A stretch of 64,000 nt of DNA from Pseudonocardia sp. DSM 110487 (GTDB taxonomy: Bacteria > Actinomycetota > Actinomycetes > Mycobacteriales > Pseudonocardiaceae). The position numbers and the translations under genes were made by a program. Below, piece by piece: positions 32,340 through 42,043 of this stretch (positions within the stretch are counted from its first letter, which is position 1; each line of letters begins with the position of its first letter). Under the pieces are notes generated by a model. That model worked only from the letters and a program-made list of their open reading frames with translations, ran no database searches and was not told the origin of the DNA. The DNA lies in assembly GCF_019468565.1 (NCBI RefSeq), contig NZ_CP080521.1, forward strand, positions 7,192,001 to 7,256,000, given 5' to 3'.

Positions 32340-32369
32340 TGGTCGGGGGCCGGTCCGGCCTCCCGACCA
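32340..32369. promoter_or_regulatory. Inverted repeat upstream of fumarase
   Basis: TGGTCGGG and CCCGACCA flank a 14-base centre that itself can extend the stem (GGC/GCC). A further GACCA-CTA-TGGTC symmetry overlaps its right end (32365-32377). It is 35 bp upstream of the fumarase GTG in a 197-bp divergent promoter region, so it may be either an operator or a leader hairpin. Confidence 0.4.
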
Positions 32370-32404
32370 CTATGGTCGGTGAGTTTCGCTGTTAGTTTCT
32401 TCGG

Positions 32405-34054
<1,650 letters not shown>

Positions 34055-34093
34055 GGGGCTGCGCGAACAGGCGGCCACCCGAGGCGAGACGCT

Positions 34094-36808
34094 CTACGAC
34101 AGGCGCCGCGGCCCCTCGTCGTGGCGCGTGGGCTGCGGGCCGAGGACGATGCGGGCCCCCGTGACGAACACCCCCTCGGCCGAGGCGAGCACCGGGTCGA
34201 GGACCAGCGAACGCACCCCGGGCAGATCCTCCGCGATCCGGCCCACCCGCAGAACCAGGTCCTCCAGCGCGGCCAGGTCGACCGGCTCGGTGCCGCGGTA
34301 ACCCGCCAGCAGCGGCGCCGCCCGCGGGGCACGCACCAGCGATGCGGCGTCCTGGTCGGACACCGGGACCACCCGGAACGCGCGGTCGCCGAGCAGCTCG
34401 GTGGCCATCCCGGACAGCCCGAAGGACAGCAGCGACCCGAACGACGGGTCGTCGATGATCTCCAGAACGCAGGAGATCCCCTTCGGAGCCATCCGTTGCA
34501 CGTAGACCTCGCTCTGCCCGGTGAGCCGGGCGAGGTCGGCGTGGGCGCGGCGCACGCCGGACGGGGTGTCCAGGTCGAGCCGGACGCCCACCAGGTCGGT
34601 GCGGTGGCGCCAGCGGTCGCCGATCGCCTTGAGCGCGACCGGGTACCCCAGCCCTTCGGCCGCCGCGACCGCCGCGTCGGCGTCCGACACGACGCGGAAG
34701 TCGGTGACCGGCACGCCGTAGCACGCCAGCAGCTCGACCGCCTCGGCATCGCCGAGCCGATGGGAGTGCTCCGCACCGAGGCGGGCGACCACCCCGCGGG
34801 CCCGCTCCGCGTCGATCCCCGGCGGGCTGACGAACTCCCCCACCGGGCGCGACCGCCAGCTCGCGTAGCGGCTGACCCGCGCGAGCGCCGCCGCGGCACG
34901 TTCCGGGCTGGGATAGCTCGGCACCGAGCCCGGCCCCGGCGAGCCGTCCTCCCGGGCCACCGACAGCTCGGCCGGCACTCCCTCGGCGGCGAGGAACACC
35001 GCGGCCACCGGTTTGTCGGACCCCGCCACGGCCCCGCGCAGCGCCCGTGCGTACTCGGCGCCGGGGATCGCGATGGGCGGGACGAACACGGCGATGAGGG
35101 CATCGGCTCCGCCGGCATCTCCGCCCGCCGTTCCGTCCTCCGGGTCGTCCCGGATCGCGCGGCCGACCGCCGCGGCGAACTCCTCCGGCCGCGCCGCGGT
35201 GCCGACGTCGATCGGGGGACCCGCGAGCTCCATCCCGCCGTCCAGCAGGGCGTCGGAGACCAGGACACCGATGGCGCTGGAGTTGCCCACCACCGCGACC
35301 CGCGGGCCCGCCGGGAGTGGCTGGTAGGCGAGCAGGAGCGCGGTGTCGAACAGCTGGGCGAGCGTTTCGACCCGGATCACGCCCGCCTGCTCGAAAAGCG
35401 CCCGCACGCTGGCCTCGTCGATCCGCGCGGCGCTCGCCGCCAGTGCCGGGGTCGGACCGGAGTGGCGCCCGCTCTTCACCGCGACGATCGGCTTGGTGCG
35501 GGCGAGCCTGCGGGCAAGGCGCGCGAACTTGCGCGGGTTGCCGAACGTCTCGAGGTAGAGCAGTACGACGTCGGTGTTCGGATCCGTCTGCCAGTACTGC
35601 AGAAGGTCGTTGCCGGACAGGTCGGCCCGGTTGCCGGCCGAGACGAACGTGGACAGGCCGAGCCCGCGCTCCTTCGCCGCCGCGAGGATCGCGATGCCCA
35701 GCGCGCCGGACTGCGAGAAGAACCCGACCCTGCCCGCGCCGGGGAGATCGGGGGCGAGAGTGGCGTTGAGCCGCACGGCGGGGTCGTTGTTGACCACGCC
35801 GAGCGCGTTCGGCCCGATCACCCGCATCCCGTGGGCCCGCGCCTCGGACACCAGGCGCCGCTCCGCGACGACACCGCTCTCACCCACGTCGGCGAACCCG
35901 GCGCTCACCACGACGAGCGTGGTGACCCCCTTCTCCAGGCAGGAGTCCATCACCTCGTCGATGCCCGCAGCGGGCACCGCGACGACCGCCAGGTCGACCT
36001 CGTCGGGGATGTCGGTGACCGATGCGTACGCCCGCACCCCGCGCACCGACCGCGCGTCCGGGTTCACCGGGTAGACGGGCCCGGTGAAGTTGGCGCGCAG
36101 GAGGTTGGCCAGCACCGCGTGCCCGATCTTCGACGGATCCGTGGACGCCCCGATCACCGCCACCGACGTGGGGTGCAGGGCGTTGTGCACGCTCCGGGCC
36201 TCGGCCCGCTGCTCCCGGGAGTCGCGGACGGCGAGCGAACGCTCCGTGGGATCGATGTCGAACTCGAGGTGCAGCACACCCTCGGCGAACTCCCGGCTCA
36301 CCTGGTAGCCGGCGTCGCGGAAGACCCGGACCATCTGGTGGTTCTCCACCAGCACCTCGGCCTCGAACCGGCGCAGGCCGTTCTCCCGCGCGGCCGCGGT
36401 GAGGTGCTCGAGCAGGATCGACCCGAGACCGCGGCCCTGGTGGTCGTCGCGAGCGACGAACGCGACCTCCGCCGACTCGACCCGCCCGTCGGGCCTCGGC
36501 AGCCCTTCGTACCGCCCCACGGCGATGATCTCGTCGCCGAGCAGGCAGATGAGCGCCACCCGCGTGCGGTGGTCGACGTTGGTGAACCGCTCGAGGTCGC
36601 GCGGCGGGATGCGCGGGTAGGGCCCGAAGTAGCGCAGGTAGCGGGTGCGCTCCGAGAGGCTCTGGTGGAACCGCAGCAGCGCGTCGGCGTCGCTGGGCAG
36701 GATGGGGCGCAGGTGCACGATGCCGCCGTCGGAGGCCACGACGTCGGCCTCCCAGTGCCGCGGATAGCCCGGGTCGGTTTCGGTGGCCGTGTCACTGTTC
36801 GTGGTCAT
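34094..36808 (-). CDS. GNAT-acyl-CoA synthetase fusion, Pat-like protein lysine acetyltransferase
   Basis: 904 residues from ATG 36808. A GNAT domain comes first (about 15-185; motif A DDHQGRGLGSILLEHL). It is followed by an NDP-forming acyl-CoA synthetase module: CoA-binding (VAVIGASTDPSKIGHAVLAN), a ligase-CoA fold (GRVGFFSQSGALGIAIL) and an ATP-grasp-like C-terminus (ELLACYGVPVTDFRVV, YPVALKAIGDRWRHRTDLVG). In active ADP-forming synthetases a conserved SHTGS loop carries the phosphohistidine; here the equivalent stretch reads ALAASAARIDEAS, so the synthetase part is probably catalytically dead and regulatory, as in Pat enzymes. Pat acetylates AMP-forming acyl-CoA synthetases. The AcuC-type deacetylase is 5 bp upstream in the same operon. 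Confidence 0.87.
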   Translation of the reverse strand: MTTNSDTATETDPGYPRHWEADVVASDGGIVHLRPILPSDADALLRFHQSLSERTRYLRYFGPYPRIPPRDLERFTNVDHRTRVALICLLGDEIIAVGRYEGLPRPDGRVESAEVAFVARDDHQGRGLGSILLEHLTAAARENGLRRFEAEVLVENHQMVRVFRDAGYQVSREFAEGVLHLEFDIDPTERSLAVRDSREQRAEARSVHNALHPTSVAVIGASTDPSKIGHAVLANLLRANFTGPVYPVNPDARSVRGVRAYASVTDIPDEVDLAVVAVPAAGIDEVMDSCLEKGVTTLVVVSAGFADVGESGVVAERRLVSEARAHGMRVIGPNALGVVNNDPAVRLNATLAPDLPGAGRVGFFSQSGALGIAILAAAKERGLGLSTFVSAGNRADLSGNDLLQYWQTDPNTDVVLLYLETFGNPRKFARLARRLARTKPIVAVKSGRHSGPTPALAASAARIDEASVRALFEQAGVIRVETLAQLFDTALLLAYQPLPAGPRVAVVGNSSAIGVLVSDALLDGGMELAGPPIDVGTAARPEEFAAAVGRAIRDDPEDGTAGGDAGGADALIAVFVPPIAIPGAEYARALRGAVAGSDKPVAAVFLAAEGVPAELSVAREDGSPGPGSVPSYPSPERAAAALARVSRYASWRSRPVGEFVSPPGIDAERARGVVARLGAEHSHRLGDAEAVELLACYGVPVTDFRVVSDADAAVAAAEGLGYPVALKAIGDRWRHRTDLVGVRLDLDTPSGVRRAHADLARLTGQSEVYVQRMAPKGISCVLEIIDDPSFGSLLSFGLSGMATELLGDRAFRVVPVSDQDAASLVRAPRAAPLLAGYRGTEPVDLAALEDLVLRVGRIAEDLPGVRSLVLDPVLASAEGVFVTGARIVLGPQPTRHDEGPRRLS

Positions 36809-36813
36809 GCCCG

Positions 36814-37983
36814 TCAGTCCCTCGGGTCGTCGGGGTCGAGGCCGTGCAACGGGAAGACGGCCCGTCTGCTCTCCAGCACGGCGGTGTCCACCCGGTCGGC
36901 GCCCTCGGTCCACGGGACGTACCCGGTGTCACCGCCGTCGGTCATCGAGATCGGCAGCTGCTGGCCGGTGAGGCCCGCCGTGTGGGCCACCCACCCGGCG
37001 GGCAGCGGTCGGTCCGGCTCGACGTCGCGGTCGAGCACGGTGGCGATCAGGTGCGTCCACGACCGGGGCACCACCCGGAACAGGCCGTACCCGCCCCCGC
37101 CGACCGCGAGCCACTTGCCGCCCGCGGTGTGGGTGGCGAGCTCGCGCAGCGCCCGGTAGATGGTGCGGTGGCCGTCGACCGTGAGCCCGAGATCGGCGAG
37201 CGGGTCCTCGACGTGGGTGTCGACGCCGCACTGGGTGACCAGGATCTGCGGCCGGAACTCCGAGAGGAGCGACGGCACCACCGCGTGGAAGGCGCGCAGC
37301 CAGCTCGAGTCGGGTGTGCCCGGCGGCAGCGGCACGTTGACGGCGGACCCAGCGGCCTCGCCGTCGCCGTACTCGCCCGGCCATCCCGTGCCCGGCCACA
37401 GCGTCATCGGGTGCTGGTGCAGCGAGATCGTGAGCACCCGGGGGTCGGCGTAGAACGCCGCCTGGACGCCGTCGCCGTGGTGGACGTCGACGTCGATGTA
37501 GGCGATGCGGTCGAACCCGTGGTCGAGCAGCCAGGAGATGGCCACGGCGCAGTCGTTGTACACGCAGAACCCCGCCGCCCGGTCGCGCATCGCGTGGTGC
37601 AGCCCGCCCGCGATGTTGACGGCGCGGTCGGCGCGCCCCTCGGCGATCTCGCGCGCGGCGAGCAGCGATCCGCCGCAGACGAGCGCGCTGGCCTCGTGCA
37701 TCCCGAGGAAGATCGGGTTGTCCTCGGTGCCGAGACCGTGGCCCACGCCGAACGGGTGCTCGGGCGCCGACTTCACCGCGGTGAGGTACGACGGGACGTG
37801 CACCCGCTGCACCTCCTCGTCCGGAGCCTGCTCGGGCACCAGCGGCTCGACGCCCTCCAGCACGCCGAGCTCGGTGGCCAGCCGCATCGTGAGGTCCAGC
37901 CGGACCGGGTCGAGCGGGTGGTTGCCGCCGAGGTCGTAGCCCAGGAACGCAGGGGTCCACACCACCGCGGCCCGCGCGCTCAC
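36814..37983 (-). CDS. acuC: AcuC-type class I histone deacetylase-like lysine deacetylase
   Basis: 389 residues from the GTG at 37983, which overlaps the sulfurtransferase stop. Zinc and catalytic residues of the HDAC fold are visible: GGLHHAMRDRAAGFCVYND (His-His pair), YIDVDVHHGDGVQAAFY (Asp/His ligands) and VTQCGVDTHVEDPLADLGLT (Asp ligand), with a C-terminal GGGGYGLFRVVPRSW. AcuC removes acetyl groups placed by the acetyltransferase on acetyl-CoA synthetase, reactivating it. Being directly upstream of the Pat-like gene on the same strand makes a writer/eraser operon. Confidence 0.92.
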   Translation of the reverse strand: MSARAAVVWTPAFLGYDLGGNHPLDPVRLDLTMRLATELGVLEGVEPLVPEQAPDEEVQRVHVPSYLTAVKSAPEHPFGVGHGLGTEDNPIFLGMHEASALVCGGSLLAAREIAEGRADRAVNIAGGLHHAMRDRAAGFCVYNDCAVAISWLLDHGFDRIAYIDVDVHHGDGVQAAFYADPRVLTISLHQHPMTLWPGTGWPGEYGDGEAAGSAVNVPLPPGTPDSSWLRAFHAVVPSLLSEFRPQILVTQCGVDTHVEDPLADLGLTVDGHRTIYRALRELATHTAGGKWLAVGGGGYGLFRVVPRSWTHLIATVLDRDVEPDRPLPAGWVAHTAGLTGQQLPISMTDGGDTGYVPWTEGADRVDTAVLESRRAVFPLHGLDPDDPRD

Positions 37984-38843
37984 GGTGCCGTCCCGGTGGC
38001 GACGGGACGCCGCGGATCGGCGGACCAGTTCGACCACGACCCGACGTACAGCCCGATCGGCCGCTCCGGCGGGCGGAAGCCTGCGTGCTCCGCGGCGAGC
38101 ACGAGCGCGGCCGCGGTGGCGCCCGACCCGCAGTAGGCGCCGACCTCGCCCTCCCCCGCCTCTGCCAGCCCGGCCAGCCACTCGGCGAGCGACACCGGCG
38201 CGAGCCAGCGTCCGTCGCTGCCGAGTACGTCGGTGGCCGGCGCGTTGCGGGCACCCGGGATGTGGCCCGCCTTCGGGTCGATCGGCTCGTGCTCCCCCCG
38301 GTAGCGCTCCGGTGCGCGGGCGTCGAGCAGCACGCCGGCGCGGGCGAGGGCGGCCGCGGCGTCGGCGTCGAGCACCGGCATGCCGCCGGGCCGGACCGTG
38401 ACGTCGCCGGGTGCGGGCCGGGACGGCTCGTCCGTGGTGGGCAGCCCCGCCTGAGCCCAGCCGCGGAACCCGCCGTCGAGGACCGCGACGCGGCCCGCGG
38501 CGAACCCCGCCCACCGCAGCAGCCACCATGCCCGCGCCGCCTGCACGCCCTGGGCGTCGTCGTGGGCGACGACCAGCGAACCGTCGCGCACCCCTGCACC
38601 GCGGAGCGCGGACTGCAGCCGGTCGACCGACGGGAGCGGGTGCCGCCCGGCCGGCCCGGGCGGATCGGCCAGGTCGGTGTCCATGTCGAGGAAGACGGCC
38701 CCGGGGATGTGCGCGGCGTCGTGGTCGGGCCGCGCGGATGGGCCGCCGAGCCGCCACCGGACGTCGAGCACGACCGGACGCCGGGCGGGATCCGGATCGG
38801 CGAGCAGTTCCGCGAGCTGGGAGGGAGCGATCAGAGGATCCAT
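37980..38843 (-). CDS. Sulfurtransferase (tandem rhodanese, 3-mercaptopyruvate/thiosulfate type)
   Basis: 287 residues from ATG 38843; no good ribosome-binding site is seen, and GTGs five residues further upstream are alternatives. Two rhodanese repeats are present: the first, without Cys, around VVLDVRWRLGG, HIPGAVFLDMDTDL and VAVLDGGFRGW; the second around LLDARAPERYRG, HIPGARNAPATD and the active-site loop GAYCGSGATAAAL. The CGSG loop favours the mercaptopyruvate type over the CRKG of thiosulfate enzymes. The stop overlaps the acuC start (GTGA). It is divergent from ideR. Confidence 0.88.
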   Translation of the reverse strand: MDPLIAPSQLAELLADPDPARRPVVLDVRWRLGGPSARPDHDAAHIPGAVFLDMDTDLADPPGPAGRHPLPSVDRLQSALRGAGVRDGSLVVAHDDAQGVQAARAWWLLRWAGFAAGRVAVLDGGFRGWAQAGLPTTDEPSRPAPGDVTVRPGGMPVLDADAAAALARAGVLLDARAPERYRGEHEPIDPKAGHIPGARNAPATDVLGSDGRWLAPVSLAEWLAGLAEAGEGEVGAYCGSGATAAALVLAAEHAGFRPPERPIGLYVGSWSNWSADPRRPVATGTAP

Positions 38844-38901
38844 CGGGAGCACTGCCACATCCTGCCCGGGATGGCGGGGGGGCTGCGAGCCGTTGCACCG
38901 A

Positions 38902-38907
38902 TAGAAT
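38902..38907 (+). promoter_or_regulatory. Putative -10 box of ideR
   Basis: TAGAAT lies 26 bp before the ideR GTG, and a G-rich ribosome-binding segment follows at 38928-38932. No clear -35 box is visible at the standard distance. The sulfurtransferase gene is divergent. Confidence 0.45.
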
Positions 38908-38933
38908 GGGGCCTTGACAGAAGGGCTGGGGGC

Positions 38934-39656
38934 GTGAACGAGCTCATCGATACCACCGAGATGTACCTCCGCACAATCTACGAACTCGAGGAGGAGGGCG
39001 TCGTTCCGCTGCGCGCGCGCATCGCGGAACGGCTCGGCCAGAGCGGGCCGACGGTGAGCCAGACCGTGGCTCGGATGGAACGGGACGGGCTGGTGGTGGT
39101 GGCGGGCGACCGCCACCTCGAGCTCACCGAGGCAGGCAGGGCGCGTGCGGTGTCGGTGATGCGCAAGCACCGGCTCGCGGAGCGGCTGCTCGTGGACGTG
39201 ATCGGGCTCGAATGGGAGTTCGTGCACGCCGAGGCATGCCGGTGGGAGCACGTGATGAGCGAAGCGGTCGAGCGCAAGCTCGTGAGGCTGCTCCACAACC
39301 CCACCACGTCCCCGTACGGCAACCCGATCCCCGGCCTCGAGGAGCTCGAGAGCGGCGACGACACCGCCACGTCGCGCGCCGCCTCTGCGCCGCCGGTGCT
39401 GGAGGTGGGTCTGCAGCGGCTCGACGAGTTCGCCCGACGCGGTGGCGGCCCGGTGGAGGTACGCCGAATCGCCGAGCACGTGCAGGTGGACGCCGATCTC
39501 ATGGCCGACCTCAAGTCGGCGGGCATCGTGCCGGGGCAGGACGTGGCTGTGGACGCCATCTCCCGCTTCGGTGACGCCGTGACGGTGGCGAGCAACGGTG
39601 CCTCCTCGTCGGTGGCGCCGCTCATCGCGCACGCCGTCCTCGTGCGGGCTCGCTGA
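38934..39656 (+). CDS. ideR: Iron-dependent transcriptional repressor (DtxR/IdeR)
   Basis: A 240-residue protein with GTG start, closely resembling mycobacterial IdeR throughout: NELIDTTEMYLRTIYELEEE, RIAERLGQSGPTVSQTVARM, GDRHLELTEAG, RKHRLAERLLVDVIGLEW, AEACRWEHVMSEAVE and NNPTTSPYGNPIPGL (here with His). DNA-binding winged helix, dimerisation domain with Cys/Glu/His metal ligands (CRWEHVM) and the C-terminal SH3-like domain are all present. With ferrous iron bound it represses siderophore genes and activates iron storage. galE follows 108 bp downstream, the same order as dtxR-galE in corynebacteria. I found no obvious iron box inside this window. Confidence 0.96.
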   Translation: MNELIDTTEMYLRTIYELEEEGVVPLRARIAERLGQSGPTVSQTVARMERDGLVVVAGDRHLELTEAGRARAVSVMRKHRLAERLLVDVIGLEWEFVHAEACRWEHVMSEAVERKLVRLLHNPTTSPYGNPIPGLEELESGDDTATSRAASAPPVLEVGLQRLDEFARRGGGPVEVRRIAEHVQVDADLMADLKSAGIVPGQDVAVDAISRFGDAVTVASNGASSSVAPLIAHAVLVRAR

Positions 39657-39764
39657 TCCGAGCACTGCGCGAGACCCTCGGGGAACGTCGGCGCGCGCCG
39701 TGAGACGGTGGGCCACGCCGCGTGGCGATCTTGCGACGCGCGCCGAACCTGGAGGAGGACGTCT

Positions 39765-40724
39765 GTGAAGCTGCTCGTGACCGGTGGGGCGGGCTACGTC
39801 GGCAGCGTCTGCGCCGCCCACCTGGTGGACGCCGGCCATGACGTGACGGTGCTCGACGACCTGTCCACGGGGCACAAGGACGCCGTGCCGCACGGCGCGC
39901 GCTTCGTGGAGGCCGACCTGGCCGACGCCGCCGACGACGTGCTCGCCGAGGGGTTCGACGGCGTGTTGCACTTCGCGGCCAAGTCGCTCGTGGGCGAATC
40001 CGTGCAACGGCCGGAGCTGTACTGGAACGGCAACGTGGTGACGAGCTTCCGGTTGCTCGAGGCCATCCGCAGGCACGGCACGCCGCGGCTGGTGTTCTCC
40101 TCGACGGCGGCGACCTACGGTGAGCCGGAGCAGGTGCCGATCCGGGAGGACGCTCCGACGAGGCCGACCAACCCCTACGGCGCGAGCAAGCTCGCCATCG
40201 ACCACGCCATCGGCTCCTACGCCGTGGCACACGGGCTCGCAGCGGTGAGCCTGCGGTACTTCAACGTGGCCGGGGCGCACGGCCGCTTCGGCGAGCGGCA
40301 CGCGGTGGAGACCCACCTGATCCCGCTCGTGCTCCAGGTGGCCATGGGCACCCGTGAGGCGGTGCAGGTGTACGGCGAGGACTGGCCCACGCCAGACGGC
40401 ACGTGCGTGCGCGACTACATCCACGTGGACGACCTCGCCGACGCCCACCTGCTGGCGCTCGAGCACGCACAGCCGGGGCGGCACGCGATCTACAACCTGG
40501 GCTCGGGCAGCGGCTTCTCGGTGCGCGAGGTCGTGGAGGCCTGCCGCGCGGTGACCGGGCACCCGATCCCCGCCGTGGCCGCCCCTCGGCGGGCGGGCGA
40601 CCCCGCGGTGCTCATCGCCTCGAGCGAGGCGGCCAGGGCCGAGCTGGGCTGGCGGCCGCACCGCACGGACCTCGCCACGATCGTGGGCGACGCCTGGGAG
40701 TTCACGCGCGGCAGGACGGCCTGA
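39765..40724 (+). CDS. galE: UDP-glucose 4-epimerase
   Basis: 319 residues from the GTG at 39765, with GGAGGAGG six bases upstream. It is an extended short-chain dehydrogenase: NAD-binding VTGGAGYVGSV at the N-terminus, HFAAKSLVGES, the active-site Ser-Ser-Thr (VFSSTAATYG) and YGASK with the catalytic Tyr and Lys. LRYFNVAGAH and RDYIHVDDLADAH are typical of GalE. It interconverts UDP-glucose and UDP-galactose for cell-wall arabinogalactan precursors. It is convergent with the DUF4192 gene, 8 bp apart. Confidence 0.93.
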   Translation: MKLLVTGGAGYVGSVCAAHLVDAGHDVTVLDDLSTGHKDAVPHGARFVEADLADAADDVLAEGFDGVLHFAAKSLVGESVQRPELYWNGNVVTSFRLLEAIRRHGTPRLVFSSTAATYGEPEQVPIREDAPTRPTNPYGASKLAIDHAIGSYAVAHGLAAVSLRYFNVAGAHGRFGERHAVETHLIPLVLQVAMGTREAVQVYGEDWPTPDGTCVRDYIHVDDLADAHLLALEHAQPGRHAIYNLGSGSGFSVREVVEACRAVTGHPIPAVAAPRRAGDPAVLIASSEAARAELGWRPHRTDLATIVGDAWEFTRGRTA

Positions 40725-40732
40725 CACGGCGT

Positions 40733-41800
40733 TCACCGAACGCTCCGGGTGAGCATCTCGCGCATCACCGACGGCCGGATCCCGGCCATGGCGGCGCGCC
40801 GGACCAGCCCGGCGAAGGCATGGCCCGGCCATGCGCCTTCGGCGCGGTCGAGCGCGATGTTGGCGAGCGCGCCGTCACCTCGCAGCAACGCGGACATCGC
40901 CAGCAGGGCGGCCGGCTCCGCCGCCTCAGGGTCCGGGGTTTCCCGGGTGAGTGCCGTCCACAGCTGTTCGGCCGCCATGGCATGCGGGCCGGCACAGCGC
41001 CGCAGCGCCTCGGCGCGCACCTCGTCGATCCCGAGCGCGGTGGCCAGCGCGACGACGCGATCGTCGGCCAGCACGAGCCTCCCTGCCGCCGCGTCGGCGA
41101 TCGCGGCGTCGACGAGGAACACGCCCGCGGCGGGATCGAGGACGACCTCGCCGCCGTGCTCCTCGAGCTCCCCGTCGGTCGCCTGGATCAGCCGCTTCTC
41201 GCGGCGGCGGAGCACGGCCGGGTCGGCGGGTGCGACGAGTGCCGCCAGCGCCGACCGGTCGGCGTGCACCACCCTCCCCTCCGCCACCACCGCCGCTACG
41301 AAGGCCGTGGTGGCGGGATCGGGGACGACACCCGCGCATCCGCACGGCTCGTAGCAGGCCCATCGGGCGCCACCCGCGGTGCGCTCCGCCCACATCGAGG
41401 CGTGGAGCGGCAGCGACGCCGCCTCGATGGCCGACGCGACACGACGTGCGAGCAACGGATGTGGCAAGGCACGGGGTGGATCGCCGGACTCGCTGACCAC
41501 GACGGCGATCACTCCCGCCGGTTCGTCGAGGAGCATGCCGCGCACCGCGGAGGCGACGACGAGCTCGGCATGGTCGGTGTAGTCGGGATGCTCGGGTGGT
41601 GGGAGGTCGACGCGCAGCGTGAGCCCGAGCCGGTGGCCGGATCGGCCGCCGGTGGCCATCAACACCAGCGACTCACGCGGGTGGAACCCGAGCATCGCCG
41701 GGACGGCGGCGACCAGCTCGCCCTGGTCGCGGACCCGGAGCACGGGGCGGTGCTCGACGGGGCGGTGGTCGACGGGGAGCCGTTCGGCGGGAGGTGTCAT
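40733..41800 (-). CDS. DUF4192 domain protein
   Basis: 355 residues from ATG 41800. The family-typical start is present: QGELVAAVPAMLGFHPRESL followed by LVLMATGGRSGHRLGLTLRV. A conserved Cys-containing segment ARWACYEPCGCAGVVPDP and the C-terminal GDGALANIALDRAEGAWPGH also fit. DUF4192 proteins are actinobacterial and of unknown function; the M. tuberculosis gene between ideR and sthA (Rv2712c) has a similar size and the same orientation, so synteny supports the assignment. Soluble, with no membrane spans. Confidence 0.85.
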   Translation of the reverse strand: MTPPAERLPVDHRPVEHRPVLRVRDQGELVAAVPAMLGFHPRESLVLMATGGRSGHRLGLTLRVDLPPPEHPDYTDHAELVVASAVRGMLLDEPAGVIAVVVSESGDPPRALPHPLLARRVASAIEAASLPLHASMWAERTAGGARWACYEPCGCAGVVPDPATTAFVAAVVAEGRVVHADRSALAALVAPADPAVLRRREKRLIQATDGELEEHGGEVVLDPAAGVFLVDAAIADAAAGRLVLADDRVVALATALGIDEVRAEALRRCAGPHAMAAEQLWTALTRETPDPEAAEPAALLAMSALLRGDGALANIALDRAEGAWPGHAFAGLVRRAAMAGIRPSVMREMLTRSVR

Positions 41801-42043
41801 GCGGCGAGGATGCGTCGCGATCGATGGGCGATGGGGGCGTTGCTCCGTTCGGCCGTGGACAAGGTGCGGCTGAACGGGCTGAATCGGGCCGACGTGGACA
41901 GCCTCCGTTCGACGCCCGGCTTTGTCGGCGGTGTTGTCGTCGTCGAGTGTTAACCTTCCGCGCTTGCCGCGCGGCAGCAGTGCGGCAACGCTGTCCTCCT
42001 GCGGGGCGTGAACGGCCCGCCGACCGTTGGGGAGGACCGTCGG

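Noticed and set aside
34121..37159. A 1012-codon open frame on the plus strand opposite the Pat-like and AcuC genes
   Set aside because: It is an antisense shadow caused by high GC. Its composition is Arg/His/Gly-rich without domains, while the minus strand encodes well-recognised enzymes.
38844..38933. An IdeR-binding iron box in the ideR promoter
   Set aside because: No 19-bp sequence close to the TTAGGTTAGGCTAACCTAA consensus is present.
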